A stretch of 64,000 nucleotides of DNA, from NCBI GenBank assembly GCA_950295325.1, contig OX485809.1:25296001-25360000 (forward strand). The letters are read 5' to 3'. This document shows, piece by piece, positions 38,210-50,156 of the stretch. The notes under the pieces were generated by a model, which was not told the DNA's origin, ran no database searches, and worked only from the letters and a program-made list of their open reading frames with translations. Source of the DNA: Polytrichum commune (Eukaryota; Streptophyta; Polytrichopsida; Polytrichales; Polytrichaceae). The translations under genes were made by a program, and so were the position numbers. Numbering within the stretch: position 1 is the first letter of the stretch; every line of letters begins with the position of its first letter.

Positions 38210-38400
38210 AGTTGAAGTTTAAGATATTAAGGTTAAGGTTAAGATAAAGGTTAGGTTAAGAGTAGGGATTTTGAAGAGTTTCAAGTTTGGTTGAGAGTTG
38301 AGGTTTAAGAAAGGTTAGGCTTGATTAAGAGTTAGGGTTCCAAAGAGATTGAGGTTTGGTTGAGAGTTGGGATTTCGAAGGGATTGAGGTTTGGTGAAAA
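38210..38400. repeat. Degenerate repeat of gattgaggtttggttgagag / aaggttaag
   Basis: Two related short motifs recur: aaggttaaggttaag near 38230 and gagattgaggtttggttgag (about three diverged copies, 38285-38395). It superficially resembles telomere-like G-rich repeats but is not TTTAGGG. Confidence 0.65.
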
Positions 38401-41400
38401 CAAGTGTATTTCATGGCCTCCTTCGCCGGGTGTGCAATGTGGGCAATGGCACAAGGCCAACAATAAGCATGGAGGACCTATAGATGCTCTTGGACCTTCA
38501 AGCCTCAAACATGAAGTGGTGGCAAATCGTAGACAAGGACATAAACTGCCATACACTGCGGTTGGTGAACTAGAGCTTATTAGGAATGGTGGCTTTGGAT
38601 TGGGTTCCATTTCCCAACTTCGTGGTTTCGCAGTATGCACAAAATTTCATATACTTTGGGACCACTCATTGCCTTCCACATTGTGTGATGCCTTGCATAC
38701 TCAATACATGGATGTCCGACCTTTCCTTGGTCGAGTAGGTTTATACACAACTCTTTAATGCTCATCCACTTTAGTGCACATAGTCATCGAGTGTTGAATC
38801 CAGATGTGTTTTAGTTGTGGGTCTCACCTGGGGAGCATAATGTTTAGTGTTCATTTGCATTGGGTTCACAAAGACATGTTATTTTGTTTTTAGTTCTTGC
38901 TTAAATCAAACGGTTGGGATTGTGATTAGACATGCAATCCTAAATGTACATAGGCAGCTCCATTCACACGTGAATTTGTGTGATGACATTGGCACATGGA
39001 AGACTTACCCTAAACCTCGTAGCTTTTTGCAAATTTTTTGTCACAAGTTTTGGGCTTAAGTTTTTGAACACATAAATGTTAGGTTTGTGGATTTATTGCC
39101 ACAAGGAAGTTTGCAAGGCTTTATAAATGGTTGTGGAAGTGAGTAGGATGTTATTGTTAGCAGTGTGTATATGAGGCTTGCTTTTGTATGTTGCCCCCTT
39201 TTGAATTGGTGAGAATGGTAGTGGCTAGGCTCTTATGAATGCTTGACATACATTTTTATTGTATGTGAAACACTTGCAACCACTTTGGATGCATTTTCCA
39301 ATAGGGATTTTAGATTATACTCTAATATTCACAAATCTCAACTATTAGAATGAGTTCAAGGTGATGTAAATTGTTTAACCCTACCAATGTGACCCCCTTG
39401 AGCATTATGTATGTATTGTTGCAAACCTCATCAAGTTTATCTACAAGAAGTTTCAACATTGCCAAAGTATCACAACATTTTGCACCATTTTTATTTATTT
39501 TTGCTTCTGGATGAGATGCTTAACGGGCTTGTCAAGGATATCTTTTGAGACAGACTCACAAAAATATTTCTTTCACAGCTGTACAACAAGTTATATCGTA
39601 GCACACGATCAAACCAACAAAGCACTATGTGGACAAATTGAGTCCACACCTTGAAAATTTCCAAAGTCCAAGACTCCACCTTTGTGATTGTTAGACCCTT
39701 CTCAAATTTTGTTGAAATTGTGGAATTATTTCTTCTCACATCTTGGTTATGGAGTTGGCCTGCACATACAAGTTACCGACCGAAAGCACAAGTGCTGGTG
39801 AAAGTGGGCTCAAATGTCCTCAACATCGAGGGTGGTATTGGAGTTACATGTTGGTTGCCATGCGCCCTGTGCCATAGGGTAATCGAGGCTCAATGAGCTG
39901 CTGCAAAAGGGTATTGCACATCAATAATCTCAATCAATCGCAGCGATCTAAGTGCTGGCCAGTCGGCACCTCACATCAAGTCAGCCGATTTATGAGAAAT
40001 ATAATCGCTACTCATGCCGAATCTGTGCACGGAGGATTTCTCTCCCAAATCCGATCTTTTTTCCTGGTCGGCGATCCTGTTGAAGTTCAAAGATGGAGCC
40101 ATTCAAGTCCAGTGACCTCACATCCCGTGGTCTTTTTGATATGGTGTAGAGTTTGGGGCAGTCTGAGCTGTTGTCCCATGATGTTAGCTAGCTTCATGTA
40201 AGAAAGAGACATCAGTGTGATGGGGATGAGAGGTGAGTCGGAGTGAGTTTATTGCAGGTGACACATCAAATGACTGCCTCTACCTTCACCGATCTGCTAC
40301 TTTGCAGGTTTAGCAAAACAAATGCACGCTGTAACGGACTTAGTTCCAGTGTATGAATGGCACATGGCATATTTACAGTAGACCATTATTTAATTTTGGA
40401 ATAGAGAGCCCTCTTATTACGGTATTACTTACAGAGTACTCTCCCTCACTAATGATGCGATGGGTTGCCAGAGCTTTGGTACTATCAAACATTATCAGAC
40501 TAAATAATGGCTTCACTTGCAGAAACTTGCAGATTACTAGCCCTCTCCTGCAAGAAAAATGACAATCAAAAGCTAAGTGATACCAGGGATACCAGGAATA
40601 TCACTGAATTAACTGACACGTACCATATCTCCAGATCTCTTTTTAGATTTCTTTAACCGTAATTGAAAGTGATTTGACAAGAAATTAGCACATGATACAC
40701 AAATGGAGCAGATGAAGCTCACATCTAATGATGGACCTTGAGAGGACACGACTTAATTGCATGACTTTGTTGATGCATGTCTTCTGAACTAAAAAATCTC
40801 GCAGCTGCTCTCAAACCGCCTACACAATTTTTGTTTCAATTAATATGGCTTCCCGTCCGGAATTGAGCAGTGCTATAAGTTCTTACAGAGAATGTAAGTT
40901 TCTACCGTAACTTTACTTAATTAGCAGAAGGCCGTTGCACCATGGGGTTGAGGATTTTTGGAGAGTTTAATGCCTCTTTTATACATGTTGGGCTTATAAA
41001 ACTCATAGTTGGACCTCCCTTACAAAACGAACAGGACAAACCTTGAGTATGCGCTTGTTCATTCTATGTCTAACAACTTGGAATTTTTTTGGGTTTGCCT
41101 TACCAGAGATGGTTGGTTTGTATCTTAATGTCTTTATGAGGGCCATTACTGGGGGTCCACGTAGATTGGTGTACTTGTTGGGCAAATTAGCGTTAGGCCG
41201 GGTAATAAGCTCTCACCCATAATTCCCAGCCATCATCACTCTCTGGTTCCCTTTCCCTGCCCTTTTATAAAGGGGAGCAACATAATGGGGTTGAGTAATG
41301 TTATGACCATGACGTGCATATTATTTACACTAAACATATGATTTATTATGGTTTTAAAATTAGTGTGGGTGCCAGCACAGTCAAATGGATATTTCTTGAT

Positions 41401-41549
41401 CCCTGCAAAGTGGATAGTTTTTGATCCCTACAAAGGTTTGAATGAAAGTGATTCGAACCAACATGGATATTCTGAAATTTGTGGGAGAAATATCCATAAA
41501 CAATTATAAAAATTGTTGATTTACAAAGCCAAACAATTTATGTTGACAA

Positions 41550-41715
41550 AAAAAAAAAAAAAAAAAAGCTTAAGTACATGCATTTTTGAAGACGGTGCAA
41601 GTAGGTGATATTGAACAAGTATTTGTTTAAAAATTGTTTAAAGTGTGATAAAATCACAATAAAGTGACCATTTGTTAACATTTCTTTTTTATGATGCCTC
41701 AAGTTTATAATGAAT
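41550..41715 (+). repeat. Dispersed repeat, forward copy of 23000-23170
   Basis: Shares gaagacggtgcaagt, gaacaagtatttg and gatgcctcaagtttataatg, in order, with the minus strand at 23.0-23.2 kb. A long A run precedes it. Confidence 0.6.
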
Positions 41716-44486
41716 TCAAGAAATATGCGGGTTTATTAATGATATTTTATTCTTACATAACTAAATAAATGAAACATTTAAAGCTACTGAATCGGACCAG
41801 AAGTTGAACCCTAGATAATGCTTCAAACAAGAATTTCCTAATGAGCTAAATTAACCGCCCATTGACTCCTCGAGGATAGGGGACATTCAAGGTCCAGACA
41901 ATGAATGAGGATTATGTAGTGGGGAAACAACAAACCCAAACAATTCAAAACCTATTGTCAAAATTCACATAAAAATTTAGCCTTTATTTGGGGCAATGGC
42001 TTTGAGAAAAACTATAGAATATGTTGTTGTTGGAAATTCAATCTTTACGAGAGTCATCATTGACTCTCGCATAGGATAGGATCCCTTGCCATCTTAAAAC
42101 TTGCAAAAAAAACAATCTAATAAAATCTTAATTCCTAAAACATCAAAATACACTAATGTTTTTGAAATAGAATAAAAATCTAGGAACCTAAGTATGTAAT
42201 TCCCATACTATACACAGGGGCCCATCGGCATTAAAACGACTTAGAGGACGGCTTTTGTAAAAACTATATCATATTATACAAAAATAAAAGGACCAAAACA
42301 TTGGGTGAAGTCCAAATTAAATAAAATGAGATGTAGAAAAAGTTGGGTTGCATATTTATTCAAAAAAAAAAAAAAAAACTCCACATCGCGTATAAAGTAT
42401 TGAAACACCTATTGTTTTTATCTTCCAAAGTGCCTAATTTTAAAAGTTCCACACGAGTACTTGCCTTCAATTAAAATTAGAAGTCATTGGCAATGAGTTT
42501 TATCTATAATAAAAAAATCTTAAATTTTTATTAAAAAGCCCAAAAAGTTGGGTAGTTTGGCCTATGCTACATGTAAAAAAATCATATGATTATTTTTTTA
42601 ATGAAATTATATGCTTCAAGTAATATTCATTTATTATATATAATTATATTTTTGGATTTTTTATTAGAAGAGCTACAAGAATTTCCTACATTTAAAAAAA
42701 ATTATATCACTCAAGATTGGACTTAAGTACATTATAAGTGATTATAATAAAGGCCATATAATAAGGGAGTTGCATCCCTAGGTTTAGTATCCTTAAACAA
42801 CTATTAGAAAAACAAGAAACAAATGTGATATTAGCTTTGACCATGATGGCTTACATACTAGAGATATACATGAATAACCAATTTAATGGGCATTTAATTT
42901 AGCTCATAATATTGTCCTAACTGAAGCATTATATTCAAGGTTAAAAATTTTATCTAATTTAAAATCTATCACTTTTGATTATTTATTTTCCCTGTAAAAA
43001 TTAAAATTAAATTAAAATTAAAAATAGTAGGAGTGAGAGTAAATAGAACACACAACAACCTTCAATAGTTCTTTCAAACATCCAGTCTATTTTGGGGGGT
43101 TATTTCTAACGTTAGCCTTTAATTTGGACCCACAGGCTGCAAACGATGAAGTTGATGCAAATGAATCCCCTTATATGCCAAGGGATAGGCTGCTTCATGT
43201 TGAAACAATAATGGGGATAACATCCCATAGCCATCTTTTGTTGGGCCTGGGGCCATGCATAATCCAAGCATGCAAACCATGTCCGAAACTTGGGAAACAA
43301 CAAACCTAAAAGACTTGTTGACAAAATCCAACACCGGAAAGAGATCTTATGTGTTTATTTCTTTTGTATGGGAGATCTGTAAAACCATGAGGCGGAAAGT
43401 AGAAGCATAATGCACATTTTTATGGTGTAAGAACATCCCCCTCTTTCTTGTGGTCTGAGTTTGTAATTTGTTACAATTCTGATTGATTGCAACTATGTTT
43501 GCAATGATATGTTACTCAATGCAGTTTCAAAATTAGTTGTGTTTGAACTTGTAAGAGATTGAATCCTTGGTAAAAATGTGTAGCACTACGTGCTCCAAAT
43601 GATAATCCACACAAATTGAAATATTGGGCATAGCATGTATTGGTTTAATCCAACCAAGGTCAAACCGCAACCCATGTTTTCAAGAGTGAAGAATCCAACA
43701 ATTCAGGATTCCTCGATTACAAATGAGATGGGGCATCCTTCCAAATCCTGGTCATTGGTCCATCCCTGCATGAACTTCAACCATAATCATTAGATGATTA
43801 ACATGTACTTACCAAGTACTTGATTAAGTAATTAATTCGCCAATAAATTTATTGAGAGTAATTATAGCTATTGACTTAAGAAGGGGTACCCAATAGGTTG
43901 CCTTGTTAAGGAAGAATGGAGATGAAGGGCCCATATAGTGCCAAACTTCTCTTTGTATTAGACTACTTCATGAGCACTTGGTTAATATCCTTCAGTGACT
44001 TCATCTGTGCCTTAAATGTGTGCAGGCTGCGGTTCTAGATGTTACTAGACCTCTAAATAATTGTGATTCTATTTAAATACAACAATCCATTTGGCAGTGA
44101 AATGACACAAAATCCTGCAAAAACAAAAATGGGCACGGATGTTATTGCACACAATATTACAGCATCCACATAAGTGTATACTTCCAAGAGTTACCAGGTT
44201 GAGAAGTGAACATCCAGTGCAGACCAAGAAATTTATGGGACAGATGAAGAAAAGATCTTAGATTTGTCAAAGAGAATTGATGTTTAGCACCATTCTTCTT
44301 CACATATGCTAACCTTCAGAGTGAAGTAACATTATGAACACTATTACTAATAAGTATAAGACTCCTATATACAACTTTGCTTTAGAACTCTCCTGTGATA
44401 ATACAACATGTAACTCCCCGTCGGTGTGAGGCACCACATCCACCCTGTAAAGCCGGAATGCCCCCTCCAATGTCAAAAAATAAATA

Positions 44487-47400
44487 TCACTGAAGCTGAG
44501 AAAATTCCAACGCATTGCCATCGGGATCTCTTGCAAAAATGGCTGGTCTGCCTGACTGGCTGAATGTGTAGGAAACACCTGTGCAGAAAATCATTCAAAT
44601 CAATGTATCAATGGTATAGCGCCACATGTTTCACTGTGTTCCAAGGATTAAAGCAAAGGAACCTGTACCATGCTGACATAACTCTACACATTCTGCACTG
44701 TAAGCCTTTTACCATACTTTGAGTAATTGGTGGCTCATTTCTTTAACGGAGATAAATTTTAAGAGCATGGACTTGAGCCATAAGCTGCAATGACATACTA
44801 CGAGCATGAGGTTGGAACAATTTGTAATTCCATAATCTCTTCTTCCTCAGCTTAAGGGCACTTTACACTAAAGCTCGAGGGGCCATGAAGATTAAAATTT
44901 AGATCTCTCATTGTTGGAAAATGTTAAGACTATCCTGCATCACTTTACAGAAGAGCTTGAGGGTGTAAGGGACCAAGGAAGTTTGAAAGGATTAAAATCC
45001 TATATGAAGTCCTCCATGGCATGCAGGTTTCATGATTGACCAGATTTTGCATCAAGCCCACCTCAAAGAAGTGGGTCTGAAATAAAACCAGGAGACAATA
45101 CAATTCAAAATATCACAACCCTTGATTTATTAGAACTTAATGTGTAGGAAAGGCCAGATGAGTACAATGGTAATGGATTAGCATTTGGTTGAGAGCCTGA
45201 TCACATGTCTTTTACACTGCACTTGAACCACATAAATTCAATTTCTATTTTCCATGGTACGGCCTTCAGATGAGTTTCAAGGGCCCCCACAATTTCAGTG
45301 TCACGGCTCTTGGCCATAGTCTAAAGTGGCCCTTAGATTAATAAATAATTGCAATCTGATAAAATAAATCAATGATTTGGAATCAAATTCAAGCTCCGGA
45401 CAGACTTTCAGTACAAAAATCCTAAGACTTACCAGCTTTGTCGAAAACCTCTTTGAGTTTATAAACATCCTTGACTGATACACATGCATGGCGATCACGT
45501 CCACCATGCTTCGGGCGGCCATCCTTGGGGTCTGGATTGGGCAACTCCATCAAATGGATCATCTGGGCTGGCGATCCAATGTTCAACCAGGCCCCTCCAT
45601 AAGGCAACTTGTCGTCTGGCCTTGTCTTGTTGATTTCAAGACCTATAACAAAACAGAAACTTCACAAATAAGAGGTATTTCCTCTTCTCATAACCATTCA
45701 GAGTGAACACCAAAGATTGCCTGCAACAAGGAAACTGTAGAAGTTGAAACCGCCCCAAAAAGAGAAAGTATATTATATTATAAATAATTAGTTTAATCAT
45801 CATCATCATAATAATAATAATAATAATAACTGCTGTATTGGGAGGTGAGGAAGCTGGGTTATTGAAAGAAGTAAAAAGTACAAGGGAAGTGACCCTCACC
45901 TAATAAGCCACAATAGAATTCCAGGGACTTGTCAAGATTCTCACAGAGCAGGCCCACATGATGCACTCCCGTGAATTCGATCCCTGATTCACAATAACAG
46001 TCCAAGGCGAAGACAATATGAATAGTGTGGGCCAGACTAAATCAGATGTTTAGTGTAACCCAATTACCAATCTTCAACACAAGAACTAGAACATGAGCAT
46101 TCCTTCTTATCACACCCCATCTTTATGTGCTCGGACAGCCTCCTACTAAACCATGCTAGAGAATCCTACATCCAGAAGCACTTGAAAATAAAGCAACAGA
46201 TCCAACATCTTCAAGATAGACTGCCATGTCATATAATCAGAGAGGCAGGGTGGCTTAAACCCAAGGCCCTAGCCTAAATGCCATGGGAACTCCAAGGTTA
46301 AGCTCCCTAAGGCCATAATAATGCTAAGATGGGTGACATTCTAACACGTGATTTTTTCGTGCACCCTACCACTATGGCCCACCCAATCATCGTGGATGTA
46401 TCCAGTGAACCAAACATTTTTCAACCAACATGTGGGAACCTAAGGGCTTGCCCTCGAGGGAGATAGGTGCATGCATGCTTGTCCGCGCCCATTCAAGTTG
46501 TTCACCTTTGAAAGGAGGCAATAATTTTCAAGAGCTCTCTAATCCTCATGATGCCCATTTGAAAATTATTATAAAAATACACCAACTCAAAGGTGAACCA
46601 ACACCATAATTCATGTCAATGGTAACATCCAAGTCCTCTCTTCTTTCAAAGACACACTTTGTCTCTTGTATGTTACATATTTTGATGCCACCTTCTACAG
46701 TTCCCTCAGCTGCATAATAGTGATAAAATTGGTAACATTCCTAACACTTGATTTTCCGGTGCACCCTACCACTCTGCTTCACAGGTATCCAAGTGAACCA
46801 GATATTTTCAACCGACCATGTAGGAACCTAGAAGCTTGCCCCTGTTCGCCTCTGAAAGGAGGCAGTAGTCGTCGAGTGCCATCTAATTCCCATGATAGCC
46901 CCATGATACCCATTTCAAGATTACATATAGAGTTAGTCCAACCCGAAGGTGAAATAACACCTCAGTTCATGCATGTGGCAACATCAAAGTCGTCTCTTCT
47001 TTCAAACAGGTACTCGGTCTACTGTAAATTACGTACCTTTGATGGCAGCTTCTAGGGTGTCCTCAGTTGCACTCCCCATTTCCTCTTGAACAGCTGAAAA
47101 TGATATGGATCTTGGTCTCCTTGTGTCAACTAGTGGAATTGAATGGGTGCGAAGCTGCTGCTTGAGGCTTCCACAGCTCAACGGCTTCGAGGGACGGAAA
47201 GTAGTGCCGTGCTGTTCATGCCATCCAAGTATGTTTGAAGTGAATGTGGAAAGACCAATTCAATCTAAATTACATTGCATTTCAAGAATATAAGGTAGAC
47301 AGGTGTTAATCCCACACCCCCAAAATGTGGACATCTATATTTGAGTGGAGTGAGGTTATGTGTGGATCTAGAAACGGCCACCAAAAAAACATGTGTTCAA

Positions 47401-47856
47401 AAGAGATTGGACTATGTGCTCAAAATATGCTCAGCGTTATAGGTTCAAATGACAACACAATTGGGTGGACCTATATGAGTATTTCATGAGCACTAGAATC
47501 TTTACTTTGACATTGAATAGGAAATTCGTATGATCTTCGAAAATTACATGTAAACTATCTACAGGCACGACTTATTTTTGCTAATCATCTCGCACTAATT
47601 GCGTGTTTCATATCCTACGAGAAGTGGGTGCAGAGACAAAAGTGTCTGATTGAGGTCCACTTACCGTACCACAACAATTGGATAGAAAAATACACACTGC
47701 TAGTTCGGCACCAACCTTGTTAAACAAACCCTGAATTCTTCAAAACCTGAGCATCTGCAGAGTCCGAGCTACAAAAGAGAATGGGAGACATACCAATGGC
47801 ACCAATCCTCGAGTGAGAGAAGTTCCTGCCGCTGCGACCGCGGTCATGGATGCCAT
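44487..47856 (-). CDS. Glyoxalase I-like/VOC-superfamily protein, probably plastid-targeted (5 exons, 207 aa)
   Basis: Coding exons, in transcript order: 47794-47856, 47037-47211, 45900-45983, 45433-45642, 44487-44578. All junctions are GT-AG, the phases close exactly, and the total is 624 nt. The start is ATG at 47856; a second in-frame ATG lies 9 nt downstream. Residues 1-~65 are rich in Ala, Ser and Arg without acidic residues (MASMTAVAAAGTSL...), as in a plastid transit peptide. Residues ~81-206 form one VOC fold with blocks GVHHVGLLCENL, GGAWLNIG, MIHLMELPNPDP, HGGRDRHACVSVKDV and GRPAIFARDPDGNALEF. The four expected metal ligands are present: His88, Glu140, His159, Glu202. Closest in my recognition to the Arabidopsis chloroplast glyoxalase-family protein At5g57040 and cyanobacterial homologues. 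Family chemistry is metal-dependent conversion or isomerisation of small substrates; the true substrate, and whether it is glyoxalase I proper, cannot be told. Introns 2 and 4 carry repeats (described separately). Confidence 0.9.
44855..45335. mobile_element. MITE-like element inside intron 4 of the glyoxalase-like gene
   Basis: The left end (AGGGCACTTTACACTA, from ~44855) and the reverse complement of the right end (AGGGCCACTTTAGACTA, at ~45333) form short inverted termini, both next to TA. The left end continues as aagctcgaggggcc, a member of the recurrent tttacactagagcttgaggg family, and a second related block lies at ~44943. About 480 bp, no coding capacity. Class unclear (TA-type mariner or Harbinger); boundaries approximate. 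Confidence 0.55.
45797..45829. repeat. (CAT)n(AAT)n microsatellite in intron 3
   Basis: About four CAT units followed by seven AAT units. Confidence 0.9.
46350..46715 (+). repeat. Dispersed repeat copy 2 plus a relic of exon 2, inside intron 2
   Basis: 46350-46640 matches the dispersed repeat at 10775-11065 (reverse there) and the neighbouring segment 46750-47005. Immediately after it, ttttgatgccaccttctac...ccctcagctgca (46680-46712) resembles the 3' end of coding exon 2 (ttgatggcagcttctaggg...cctcagttgca, 47038-47073). The unit repeat + exon end has therefore been duplicated in tandem, and this copy is degenerate. Confidence 0.75.
46750..47036 (+). repeat. Dispersed repeat copy 3, abutting the exon 2 splice donor
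   Basis: Colinear with 46350-46640 (gcaccctacca, tatccaagtgaacca, aaggaggcagta, atgcccattt-like and cgtctcttctttcaaa blocks), with an offset shifting from 400 to 357 bp because of indels. The copy ends within ~25-30 bases of the GTACGT donor of exon 2 on the minus strand. Confidence 0.75.
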
Positions 47857-49249
47857 CTCTGAACACACCACTGCACAAGTTCAAAATTCAGAACGCGTAT
47901 ACAACCAGGTCTCAGATTCCCACATTATACACAAAATATTCCTCTTAACTACTCACATATTCTCCACAGGTCTCTCTATGACACCTCGACATCCTCGAAG
48001 CATGCACCCCAAAGAGAGAATCTGTGAGACCTCCGAATGTCAGCTACCTCTACGCACTCCAAACGACTTCTGCAACGCAATTCCTTCACAGAATATTTTA
48101 CCTTTGGCTTTAGAATTGTTGTGTGAAAATTGGAGTCTGTAATGGTTGAGTTGAGTCTAGAGCGGATGCAATTGGGCTGCTCCGAGAGTGAACCCTAGCC
48201 CCATCCATGGGGATAGCTCATCTCATCCGCTCATTTCATCATGCCCACACATCATTTGACACAATTTGTATATGATGTGGAGCCCCTCTATAGGATTTGG
48301 GGCTGGTTTCTCTTATTTCGTTCTAAACTCATAGCGAAAGCTCTTCTAAAACCCTTCACCCTTAAAGGCCCAAGAGGTTAAAAGATATTAGCATGTCCAA
48401 GTGTTTCCTGAACGCGTGAGGCACCACAACATTAAGTAGCAATGCTAGTGGGAAACCCATGGAGTACCACAATATCACCTCAACAAGGGAAAATATGCAA
48501 AGCGCAAAGCAAGGGTGAATGAATAAGAAATTAATCAAATATAATAGCTTCAAAAAGATATAAAAAGGTTTCCAATGCAAATTTTGGAAGAATTTTTCAA
48601 AAAATACAATTATTTTTTTGATCCCACCAACTTTTCCCATTGCTTTATACCTATTTATACTTGTTTATACTTGGTAGCATAGTTTAGAAACTTTACTACC
48701 ACTTGGCATCAATCTTGTCCTAGAAACCGACATAATTAATTCTACGTAGCAAAAGTAACTACCGAAATAAATTCAGAATAGCCCAAGAAAAGGTAGCACC
48801 ACCTTTGCTCTCGAAAGTCCATCAAACCAACATGTGCCGGTTTGATGCTCTTTTGAGAAGGTCTTTCCGGGCTTGTTACCTAATGTAATGACCATCAAAG
48901 GATCACATCCACACGGTTGAATATACAAAACATATTTCTGGGTTTGAAATAAAATTATTATAGATTGGTGGAAAGATGATCTTGGAGTGACTAAACTATT
49001 AAAGTGTCTCGAAATGTTAGCACTTCGTAAGGTATAAGATAAGCAGGTCTTTAACAGAGACCTCTCTCTACATCCACTCCTCATAGGATATGAGTGCAAG
49101 ATGATTAGCAGATCCAACACATGCCCGTAGCCACTTCAAAGTGAAGATGATATTTTGTCTTGGAGTGATTGCGTAGGTCCTCTCAATTATGTTAGGTATT
49201 GACCATAAAACAATGACTATATTGAGCACAATCTCAATAGAGTTATCCT
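47857..49249. other. Upstream region of the glyoxalase-like gene, no other gene seen
   Basis: Should contain the promoter of the 44487-47856 gene. No clear TATA box or telo-box was identified. The short plus-strand frame at 47813-48142 overlaps exon 1 antisense and is not called. Confidence 0.45.
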
Positions 49250-49613
49250 TAAAGTCTCTCAAAAACACAATATTTAGGGAGTTTAGGCCCACTTTTGACA
49301 TTTTAGAATGATTAAGAAGTGTTCAAGTGGTGTCGGAACCCCCAATTTAAGTGGAATGAAGGCAAGGTGTTTGACTTTGCTATATTAAAATGAACTCCTA
49401 ATCAAATTTTGAAGAGCACCGTTTTAGGTGCCTTCAAAAGTTTGCCATGAATTCCATTATTTGAACAGCCATCTTTTAGTTAAAGTCAAACACCTCCCTT
49501 TCATTCCACTAAAGTTGGGGCTTCGAACAGCACTTGAACACTTCTTAATCATTCTAAAATTTCAAAAGTGGGCCAAAACACCCTACCAAACCATGTTTTT
49601 GAGAGACTTTTAT
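49250..49613. mobile_element. Fold-back (hairpin) MITE-like element
   Basis: The left arm ~49254-49396 and right arm ~49478-49613 are reverse complements. Shared blocks, from the outside inward, are aaagtctctcaaaaaca, ggcccacttttga, attttagaatgattaagaag, tgttcaagtg, agtggaatgaa and aggtgtttgacttt. The outer ends are next to TA. Arms of ~140 bp enclose a spacer of only ~80 bp, so nearly the whole 364 bp would fold into one hairpin. No coding capacity. The class is unproven; a mariner-type MITE or Foldback element is likely. Confidence 0.78.
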
Positions 49614-50156
49614 ATATACCACATGGCTTTTTGGTGTTCGTTCTTCAACACAAGCCTTGTTGTATACCACTCAAATATAAATGTCCGATTAAGAAGAGTA
49701 ACCACATAAGGCCCCCAGACCTTATTCACAACTCAGAACATTCCTCCAATCAATGTGGAAACAGTAATACTTCATTCACACATCCAAATTATCATTAGAC
49801 CAAGCCAATTCTAGCACACGAGCTCCATTGAATACACAAGTAATCCAAAAGTGGATTGAAGAGTTCAGGGGTTAACACCAAATGGATGGCATTCTCCTTC
49901 CTGCAATGAATTTTAAGTGAAATTTCAATACCTACCTCTAGCATCCAAAAGGATGCCACGAAGTTGCTCCTATCAACCTTGTACACAACTCTTGAGTTAC
50001 ACAAGAAAAATTGGCAAACGGGTATCTGACAGATGCAAGCTCACTAGCTTACTGTGTCTCATTTTACCTTCTTCAGGACAAGACTGGTTATACAAAACGA
50101 CTGTACTCAAGAAACGCTACACTACAGGGTAGAATGGTTTGAATGGTGAACAAAGA

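Larger units (their letters stand above)
37783..44486. other. Intergenic DNA, no gene recognised
   Basis: Contains the ggttaagg-type repeat at 38210-38400, the dispersed-repeat copy at 41550-41715, and long A runs at ~41550-41567 and ~42362-42379. Plus-strand frames at 38360-38758 (132 codons), 39651-39896 and 39893-40201 show no recognisable domain. 43100-43320 repeats a short block (gggaaacaacaaaccc-aaa...tgt-gacaaaatcc) seen at ~41925. Confidence 0.45.

Noticed and set aside
38210-38400. Interstitial telomere repeat
   Set aside because: Motifs are ggttaag and gaggtttggtt variants, not TTTAGGG or TTAGGG arrays.
38360-38758. 132-codon plus-strand frame and a 102-codon antisense frame
   Set aside because: No domain, no splice context, and the region is next to degenerate repeats.
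46666-47055. 129-codon plus-strand frame
   Set aside because: Runs through the intronic dispersed repeats and the exon 2 end antisense; no protein similarity.
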